From Mnemiopsis leidyi (taxonomy: Eukaryota; Ctenophora; Tentaculata; Lobata; Bolinopsidae), in the NCBI GenBank assembly GCA_000226015.1, contig JH153380.1, positions 146,195 through 170,423 on the forward strand: a stretch of 24,229 nt of DNA. The letters run 5' to 3'. The notes beneath the pieces were generated by a model, which saw only the letters and a program-made list of their open reading frames with translations, was not told the origin of the DNA and ran no database searches. This document shows, piece by piece, positions 1-10,000 of this stretch (the stretch's first letter is position 1; every line of letters begins with the position of its first letter). A program made the position numbers and the translations under genes.

Positions 1-411
1 CATGCTGATAGCTCTCTTTAGCTCATGTTTAAACTATATAAAGTTCCTTAGATAATTCCATTCTGGTGTGCCCCCCGGGGATTTAGAAGCTTTGCAACAG
101 TTTGTTAATGTTATTATATTTCTCATATACATATTTTGAAGTAAACATTAACCGGGGAAACCGGTTCCCAAACAAAACAAACAAACAAACGGGTTACGAA
201 ATTTGGAGATTTTCGGAAAAAATCCCCATATTTTCGTACTACCAAAATTTTGACCCCCACTTCAAAACCCCCCAAATTAATTTGTTTGTAATTGGCTCAA
301 AAAAGGTTAAATTGAGGTGTTTTCATCAAATTAGTTACTTTACATGGTCTGTGAGTCAAGGAACAACATTTCTCAGGTACATAGAAAGTTAATTAGTATT
401 AAAATAACTAA
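1..411. other. No gene supported (left edge)
   Basis: AT-rich sequence with a short homopolymer-like stretch of repeated 'aaac' near 170-190. One open frame crosses 102-392 on the plus strand, but its composition follows the AT bias and it has no recognisable motif or matching splice sites. I see no convincing exon of the minus-strand CH gene here, although its 3' end may lie in this region or beyond the window. Confidence 0.4.
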
Positions 412-663
412 GTAAAAATTATTATCATCCATGGTGGTGAGATATCTGGAACTGTGGAGGACTCTAAACCACGGAGATCACCCATACCTTCGGGAGGCTT
501 AGAAATCAAGCTCAATCTTACCTTCAAAAGTAGGGGAGACTTGATTGATAAGTTGAAGCTGCTGTTATGGGACGCCTACAACTGGGATTACACGGGTGAG
601 CAGAATCAAGATGAAGAAAATGACAATGTACAAGACGATGATAACGAAGCGGATGATTTTTGA
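412..663 (+). CDS. Possible short or terminal-exon ORF with acidic C-terminus
   Basis: An open frame follows the stop at 409-411 and ends at the TGA ending at 663. It contains no ATG near its start, so if real it is the last exon of a plus-strand gene whose other exons lie outside the window. The product would begin with Ser/Pro/Arg-rich sequence and continue through a Leu/Lys helix-like segment (DKLKLLLWDAYNWDY). It ends in a strongly acidic tail (DEENDNVQDDDNEADDF). No family is recognised. There is no strong pyrimidine tract before it and no AATAAA close behind it. A chance open frame is a real alternative. Confidence 0.25.
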   Translation, partial: VKIIIIHGGEISGTVEDSKPRRSPIPSGGLEIKLNLTFKSRGDLIDKLKLLLWDAYNWDYTGEQNQDEENDNVQDDDNEADDF

Positions 664-949
664 TTAGTTAACTTTCTTCACGATTATCAAATTTTATAAA
701 AAAATTGAGTTTGATTTTCATTGTCCAACCATTATTTCGATCCCCAGATTTTTGATTCGCGTAAATATGTCTCGTAAGGTAACTCAATTATCTGCCTAAC
801 ATAATTGTCAGTACCATTTGAACAGATTTTCGTCTCCCTTGGCCGGTACGAAAAAATGACAAGCATGATGTTGTTCTTTCCTTGTTAACTCCATCAAGAA
901 CAAAATGTAGCACAAAATGATAACACAAAATGTACACTAAACAAGAAAC

Positions 950-3900
950 CTGGCATAGTGGTGATGTACTGCAGTGTGGCCACCAGATCAGTCTCAGGCA
1001 GCTGTCTCTTCCCCTTATCCGGAGTATCGACACTGTCAGCTTGTCTATTCTCCCCTAGAGTCTCCGCACTATCAGATTGTATCGTCCCCGCTATATCGGG
1101 CGTTGTGCTCGTTGTGTCCGATATCTCAGTTGGATCTGCAAGTGTTTGTGTCATGTTGGGATTGTGATAAAATGAGATGTTACTTCCTTACGGTATTCGC
1201 TTTTTTGTGCCATTCAGTCCAATCATAAAATTTGAGTTATTCTACTTGTCCTTAACTTCATGAATTGGAACTCCTCGAATCAAAGTAAAGAAATTTCTAA
1301 GCAGAAAATATCGATTTAATGATGATTACAGGATCATGCAAAAAACAACATATTGATAAATCAGATCAAGCTCTCTCTACGCAGTGTTTATTTTTACTCA
1401 ATCATTGCCAGAAAAATAAAATGTTTCGAGGGTAATGGACATCAGAATTCTTGGGGAGTAGGGAACTTTTACAATCATATGGCAGCGATTGGCCAATGAG
1501 ACAGCAAATGCGGTCCTAATCAATTACGTGAAACAGATTTCCGACTAACGACCATACCCTGACTGAACACGTTCGTATTAGTTTAAGATCGAGAAACGAA
1601 AATTCGGTTATTTTAAAAAAGGGTACCTTACAATTTTTATTGAAGCAGCTGCCTGAAAAACAGCTGCATGTTATTAGATGTAGGTTGAGAATGCGCTAAT
1701 TATTATCTCATCATGCCAGTTACGTTTCTCGATCAACAAGTCGTTGCTAGTGAAAGATTGGATTTGTTTTAACTTCTAAGAATCGTTTCGAGGCAGAAAG
1801 AGTCGCTCTACCAGGTCACACGAGACTTGGAAGTAAGGTTCCCTTGCATCTTTAAACTCTTTTACCTTAACTTCTAGTATCTTCTTTAGGTTAATGAAAA
1901 ACGTCGAGGTATAATTTTCAATTATCACAACGGCATTTAATCCAATTATTTACCGTGCAACAATTTTCTAGATAAACTCTATCGAGCAATGCTAATATTT
2001 TGGAGGTCCGAGAACCTTCACACCTCAAACTTCAACATTTCAACCTACAATGTTACTCAGAACCTTCACACCTCAAACTTCAACATTTCAACCTACAATG
2101 TTACTCAAAACGACCGTATCATCAACTACACAGTCGCGACTCTCCTCATCATCTCCTTCCTATCTTCAACCCTCCTCAATCCGATGTTACTGTATCATCA
2201 CCGCTCCGGCGGTAAGAACACCATCACCGCATTCCTTTTTACCTGTCTGACAGTTTCAGACTTTCTAACTAACGTGGCTACACCTCTGGTATATTCAAGG
2301 TTCATGTTCAGTCCGGAGTTACTGTCTGAAATCTCGGAGCCTCTCATGGTGTCCTTCATGATTTTGTCCTGTTTTGCAGGGTGTTTCTCACAGTGTGTAA
2401 CTACTCTTCTAGCTGTTACCAGGCTCATCAGCCTTCTCAGCCCATTTAGGAGAGTTGAAAATAGAGTTGTTAAAGCCTATCTAATAATGTATACGGTTGT
2501 AATGCTCATAGTCGAAGTTCTGCCGGCTATTTTAATCCAAAAAGACATTCTAATTAACTACGCTGGTCTTTTGTTGTCGGTATGCTTCTACTGGAACATC
2601 TGCCACTGTTTAATGGGTGTCATATCCTCAGGTATTGCTTCACTCCACGTGTTTCTTTCGCAACCAGTATCACAATCGAACACAACTGATACGAAAAAAC
2701 AGGCTTGTGTTACGATTTTACTGATGAATGCAGTTTACATCATCCCGCTAATAAGCGCTTTCCTTCACCATCTCGAATATATCATTTCGGATTCTCATTC
2801 GGTAAATTATTACATGATTTCTTTTCTTTTTTTGCCAATCCTAACATCGGCGGTAAACCCAGTCATATTTATCGTGAGAGTAAAATCAGTGCGCGAAAAG
2901 TTCCTAGCATTGGTCAACTCTCTTCGGGCCCTGATTGGGACAGCAAAGATAAGAGATAGCGCCAGAATGTCAGGACAACAGAGGACGATAACAGACACGG
3001 TCACAGACACGGTCACAGTACTTTGACTAGATTTGGAGTTTTTCTTATTGTGCTTTGATCGCGTTCCCCAATACAGGAAGTTATCAAGTAAATAAATGGG
3101 TGATATTATAGAAGAACGTTCATCACACGGTGATTTTTCGTCACATAAGTTGCTGAATTGTACACAAACCTAAAGAAAAAGCAGTAAGAACAAAGACGTA
3201 GACAAGTGGACGCAAGTACTTACCCATATCTCCATTAAACCGTCTAGATGCAAGGACAGGGGAGCTAGCTGCAGAGAGGTACTCTGCCTCGCTATCTAAC
3301 GTAACTGTGCTCCCTCTTTGTGACGTCATATCTTGTTCCCGCGCTAGCTGCTCCGGCCTCAGGATCGGCTGTAGAGACGTGTGTGTGCAGTTTGCGTTTA
3401 TTAGATCAAAATTGTATCTGGATCTATTTTGGTTATATAACAAATACATAACTTGCTCAAAAGATTCTGTATAAATATCATGTATTTTAAATGTTCTTCT
3501 TTTAAAACTTGTGTTTCAGCTATTTATATTTGTTCTCTATCTACGTTTCAGGCAGACTGGCATATTGGCAGTAATATCTAAAACACACTAACTTTCTCAT
3601 AGGGGGAGTACTCCTCCAGCTCCAGCCCAGAATCCTTGTCCTCCTCACGGGAACCATGGTCCGGGGTCGTGGACAGATTTTCTTCTCGCTGAAATCGGTT
3701 TAGGTTTTTAGTTCCGTACATTTATCTCTAAATAAAACTGAAAAAAGAGGCTCTGGCTTAATGCGCCGAGATGCCTTATAGAAAATCGGGTCTCTTTTGA
3801 ATCACAATGGCAAGGCGTTAGTTTGTTATAACAAACACCAATTTTATGCAAAAACAGGATGAAAACTTACCGCTGCTATTATCTGGGGGAGCTCCGAATC

Positions 3901-4004
3901 TTCAACAGGTGTCAGATCCGTCTCTTCCATCATGAGATCGTCTACCTGATCTTCCTCCTCGGTCGAAGTGTCCTCCTCTTGATCTTCCTCCAGGATCTGC
4001 TTCT
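950..4004 (-). CDS. Acidic Ser/Thr-rich tail exons of the CH-CH gene
   Basis: Exons 3871-4004, 3593-3688, 3224-3368 and 950-1135 continue the frame after CH2. The first is very acidic (EKQILEEDQEEDTSTEEEDQ). The second contains SREEDKDSGLELEEYSPYEK. The third contains RPEQLAREQDMTSQRGSTVT. The fourth is Thr/Asp rich (DPTEISDTTSTTPDIAGTIQ) and ends in phase 1 at a GTTTCT donor. Low complexity and many Ser/Thr next to acidic residues suggest a disordered, possibly phosphorylated tail. No domain is recognised. A fifth tail exon must exist to the left, but no phase-compatible exon convinced me. Confidence 0.75.
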
Positions 4005-7000
4005 CTGAATTGTACCATTTATTAAGCAACATGAGTTGGACAAATATAAGTTTTTGCATTTATCATTTTTTTAGGAATTTTTTTTGCAATTTTGAAAAAT
4101 CAAAGCAAATTGAAAAAAACAAGTTTTCATAATTGATTTATGAAGTAAGAATGGACTATCAAACAAAGTCAACAAAATATAAACCTCAAAACATGCATAT
4201 GTCACGTGCACGTACCTCTAGCAACGCGTTGTTTAAGTTCAACAATAGCAGAAGGAACATCAGGAACCTTGTCCGACACAGCTTTATTCAGCAACATGAG
4301 ATATGTAACCACACTCTGATCGTCTACGTACATTCGGTTCATATCTGAGAGAGAGGAGAAGTTATTAAAAACTTGTTTTGATGAATTTAACATGGAGCTG
4401 AAGATTTTTCTTCAGATAATTTATAAACATAATCTAAACAATGATGTCTAAAATCGTTGTATGTATAACGAATTTATATTATAATTTATAATATAATTTA
4501 TTGTATAATTCAGTAATTCAGCCGTTTGATTCGTAGGGAGTAATTAAGGTAGCAAAAACAGTCAGCAAAAGGGAGCACAATTCTTGGGAAATTGTTTACT
4601 ATTGTACCAGTTCAGGTAATCAGTCGCTTGGGAGAAGCAAGAATGGAGAATTAAAGCAGACTCAATATCAGTTATAAAAACTAGCACAAGAAGTGATTTT
4701 TAAGAAGTTTTATGGCCAGAATAAAATTGTAGAAAGTATCTGATTGTAATAAGCTTGCTAACCAAAACTTCTGGTGGTGTAATGAACCATATCTGCTGGG
4801 AATCATATAGTTCGCATATAGTTATACTAATTGACCTTAACTTAATTTAATTCATCGTGCGTTACGAGAGTACCAAATTCCAAAAGGACCATTATTCGAG
4901 TCCTTCCAAAAAAGGAAAGCTGGAAGAAATTGAGGAACCCTTAAAGACTTTGACTAAAGGGCAACGGTAGTCGAATTTCAGTTCTCAAATTAAAAATTTT
5001 GCTAAGCCAACGCGTCTTAGACGGTGAAAAAATACAATAAAAACTGGTAGACATAAGTGTGAAAAAGAAAACAATAACAAATGGCTGACAAAGCTGACCT
5101 TCCACATCGAGAAGTTGAGGAACTGCGAAGTTCTGCTCCACAACATCGAAGGAGATCTCGAACCTTTCTTGGGGTGTTTTGTTGTAGTACATGTCCGCGT
5201 AATCAATCAGACCGGGGTTGTTCCTGTACAATTGTTATATCGATAACAGTCAAGTTTTACATCGAACAGCATCTGTGACTTGCAGTTGTGATAATAATGA
5301 TTTATAATCCACAGCAAGATTAAAGATACATTAATGTCAACTAATTAACCAAATAAATTAAACCAATTATACAGTAAATCCAGCGAAGGCAAACCTGTTA
5401 ATTATGGCAGGTAGTACAAGCCCGGTAGTCCAAGTGCCGAGAAAATCTTTCTCGATGTTTTCCAAACCAACGTACCCTTCGGCATTCTGCCCGCACCAGT
5501 TTCTGGGAAAAGTATTCAGGTAAGGCCGGGAAGCTCCTTTTCAAATATCAAGAAAACCTATCAACTCAAATTTAATTCGATCTGTTATACATCTTAAACT
5601 TGTTTGTACGCATTCAAAAAATGTGAAATTAACACATTTCCAAGGAAATTACTTGCAGTGGGTCTCAGCTGAGACCCCCATCATGTCTGCCTCCTGAAGA
5701 TGAGAGTATCGGAGGATAAGATGCCACACTAGAGCAAGGGTGAGCTTGGGGATACCTTCGTAGATAGCCGAGATAGAGATACCGTGTTGTGGCTAGGAGA
5801 GATAACAGTATGATAAGTTGTCCTGGTAACAATCTTATAGACATAAAAACAGTATTTAAAACAGTATAAATAGTATTAACAATATTTAAATAACAGTACA
5901 TGATAAGTTGTCCTGGTAACAATCTTATAGACATGTAGACAGTATTTAAAACAGTATAAACCGTATAAACCGTATAAACAGTATAAACCGTATAAACAAT
6001 ATTTAAACAGTAAATTGGCGAGTGGCTGGATGGTACTACATTATTACTTGCAGAATCGGAAAAGAGCAGGACGGAGGTACTAAAGAATAGCAATAACCAC
6101 TGAACTACTGAACTACAGAACAACAGACGAAACACTAAAATGTACACGAGGACCCTCTAAAAAGACAGCCACCAAGACAAGTCTATCTCAGTGCACACCA
6201 CTAAACACAAGCTCTCGTAGCGACTCTCCATGCACATAGCGGCAAATAACTCCAAATAGCTAGCAGCTCTACAATCCACACTTGCTGACATGTCGTAACT
6301 GTTGAAGATTCGGAAACTTCCACTATTTTCTAGAGTATCTAGAACGTTCTACTGTAATTATACATGCGTATTTATAATATTCAGCAGAAATTAATTGCGG
6401 GCTTTAGTCCGCTCTACAACATATCCTCACTTCAGATTGAAATAGATCCAGGTATTTTATACCCAGAATACGTTCAATTTCGTGTATTTGTAATTTCGTG
6501 TATACGTAATAGCGCCGCTATAATAGCAGTGCCTTTTTAGACAGGTGGTGCAAATCGTTTGCTTGGTACCGGTAAATTTTGTAGGTTTACTACTAAGGCA
6601 GATAACATAAGGTTAGTCGGACAGTAGGTTTATTACTAAGGCAGATAACATTAGGTTAGCCAGACAGATCGACAACCACGCCCATAATCCTGGCAGCATG
6701 AACAGATGGAATAGTTTTGTGAAGTAAAGCTTGCAACTAACACACGATTATTGAAGTAAAGAAGCACTTCGAGACTGCTGGAATGCAGAATTGACCGGAA
6801 ACATCGCCCCGCAGTAATTTGTTTATAGCATAGTAATTAGTAAATTGGACAATTACACACTAGCCCTGATCTACATTTTTAACCCAAAAGCAAAACCTTA
6901 CACAGAGCGGAAAAAGGTTAACATCGAGTACAGACGAGTTATTTCTTAGTGGTAGTAATGTAAAACTGTAAGAAGAAATGTAAAATTTTAAATATGCAAA

Positions 7001-10000
7001 ATGCAATGTTGAATACATATTGTACAATACTCGACATGAAAAAGAAGTATATCTGAACCCCTAGGAAATCACGTAAAATCTCTGAAAACAACAATCAGAA
7101 GACAGCGCAGAATCCAGGGTTTATGAGAGACACAGAATGTACTCGGACACAATGATCACTACACTACTGCAGACTGAACTACACGATTATCCGGCTGTAT
7201 TTACTGTTTACTGCTCACAATTACTGCCAAGTACAACGGTCTGCAGTTGGACAAAGACAAAATTTGTTACAGCTAGGTCAACTCTGAATACCCCATCTAA
7301 ACCTTGGCATAATTGCAATTTTCTTTCGTTAAACACCGACTTGAGGAGGTAGCTCCTTGCTTGTCGCAGATAATGGCAGATTTAAACAATAAACGGTACT
7401 GAAGGCAGCTCCTTGCTTATCTCAGATAATGGCAGATTTAAACAATAAACGGTTCTAAAGGACGGCAAGAAGTGAACGTGAAGTAACAAAAATTGCCCCT
7501 GCAAGGCAGAGGTAATTCAGTACATCCGATAATCCAGTAGAATCAACCAGAAGCTTTTCAATTTTCAAATTTTATCAATATTGGATATTTGATACCACTG
7601 ATTATAACCTATTGAATGATATTACATAATTCACCATGTTTAAGGTCGGCATTCTCGCGCGATTAACGCTGATATACTAATGTTAGGGATAAATATGTGA
7701 AGAAAGTCCAATTTCTGTTTTAAATTGATATATCAATAAATTGAGCCAATAATATCTTTGGGCTGAAAACCGATACATTTTAATACAACTTACGTCAATT
7801 TTCGAAAGTAGATCTAAAGCTTTTCCTATGTTCGATCTGTTATGTATCTCCATCTTACCTGAGCGAGTGGAAATGTACTTAATACTTAAAAGAAATTAGA
7901 AAACATTGTAATGTAATCAATTTATTAATTTAGGTTTTGAACATACAGACATTTAAAACACGCGGGAAGCTTGTAAGATAACCAAACAAAGCATATATAC
8001 ATGTATATATATTATATATACATGTTTATACATGTATATATAATACGTAAATATATATAAGTGTAGTTTACCCCGTTCAGGCCGGAGATTAGACCCGGAG
8101 AGAATGTTTACAAGTTTCAACAAAGTAACCCCAGACTTGAGATCCTTGAACAGGTCCTCTATCTTATGTTCCTTGTCCAGACTCATGTTTGCCCATCTGG
8201 TGAAGGTCTTCTTCTGGACACTCTCTCGGACGTGAGCCAGACTTTCAACCCTGGGGAGCAGAGAGTAAGGTTACTACTGGTTCGAGAACAGAGTTCGGGT
8301 GTGTGTCTACTTCTGTGAGGTGACTTAAAGGGGCAGTGGTGCTCATATAGGTACAGCATTGTTTGTAGGTATTGAGTAATTTTGGTGGTTTTGTTTTGAA
8401 TCTCATAGAGAAATTAGGGCATCAAATCATGAAAATTGAAATGCTGTATAACACTACACATATCAGCAAGGTTAAAGCCGTCCTAAATTTGAATTTAAAA
8501 GAAATAGTTGAAGAATTAAGATGGTAAGGAAAGATTTCTGTATGAATATGTAAGAAAGATTTGAATGAAAAAAATTAAGGCATGAGTTTGAATGAATAAT
8601 AACTGCTTGACTGGTGCTGAAAATTGAGAAATTTTCACGTCAAAATAAAGAATCGGACAGATCTTTAATCTGTTTATGTTTAAGATTCATAAGTTATCGC
8701 TAAAACTAGTAATTTTCAGATGACGAAAATTAAATCTGGAGTTAGCTAAGAATCGTTTACATCAGCAAGTTATCTGAAATTAATATTCTAGCGTCATTTG
8801 CACTATTCACAAATCAAGACTGGTTGCTTAACTTAACGTTGATCCAGAAACTTTAACGTCACATCAATCACGATTGAATCTTCATCAGGGAGATATAATT
8901 GTAAATTACTGAAAATCATAAAGTGAATACGGTTCGTTATAGATCGTTCGAAAAAGAATTATTCTGTCGACTATCGATGAATCACATGATTCTAGATTTA
9001 ATGTAATCAAGACATGCTTCACAGTTGTAACATGTGTTGGAGTGTCCTAATTAAAATAAGTATAAGATACAGAAGTTGCAAATGTAATTTATGCTTTATA
9101 AGCTGCAAGTACTGACTGAGTCATTTTTAAAGTTTGCTGCTATTTTTAGCTTTTCATCGTTGTTGATCATTTTACTTAACATTGTTTTGACAACACTTCA
9201 GCTGTACACTTATTTTATTTTCATTAAAATAAAGACACTTCACTGACTCCAGCAGAAAACTATGACACGTGACAGGTTGAGACACTGTAAACTATAGCTT
9301 TATAACACATCGCTACTGAATATTCACATAAATTTATAAGTATATTATCCAGTTAAAACTGCTCGGATACCACACTTAAAATATGGGTCCTTATTTTTTA
9401 ATGAGGATGTAACAATCGCACTTTAGATATATCAATTACACGTAAACGTTCATGTCACTTTCAGTAAATATGCGAATATCAAGCTAAGTTAACATTCGAA
9501 TATCACGCTCAGTAATCATGCGAATTTCACACTCAGTAAATAAGTAAATATCACGCTCAGTAAATATGCGAATATCACGCTTAGTAAATATGTGAATATC
9601 ACGCTCAGTAAAAATGCAAATATCACGATGGCTACACACTGCGATCACCTAAAGGCGGGCTCCTCCTCCTGCTCCCAGTAATCGCCAGTCAGAGAACAAA
9701 CCCTGCCCCCTGGGTCCACCCCAACCTCGTAGTCCCGGGGAACTGACACCGAGAATGGAGCTCCGACTTTGTCCTTTGTTGAAACCCCCATCGGACTGTC
9801 GCGTGATTATAGGCTCACGTGCCGTCACGTGACGTCACTAACAAGACCGCGTGACCCAGGGTATCTAGAGAGCTGCACTAGCGGGGAAACCAAGATCAGG
9901 GGCGTGGGCGGTTAATCTGGATCATATGTGAAATCATGGCTATTGTTCAAGATCATCATCAAGACACGGTGAGTAGGTTTGAGAAGAATATATTTTTGAA

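Noticed and set aside
102..392. 96-codon plus-strand frame
   Set aside because: Composition is typical of AT-rich noncoding DNA, with no motif and no exon signals.
788..949. Minus-strand frame continuing past the tail exon, as a candidate next exon
   Set aside because: The only phase-1 acceptor that keeps it open (after CTTGATGGAG) has almost no pyrimidine tract, and a stop follows soon after. Not called.
5665..6147. 160-codon minus-strand open frame with YTV repeats
   Set aside because: It is read through a tandem repeat and an intron. Its right frame conflicts with the true CH1 exon at 5653-5792, which is read in another frame.
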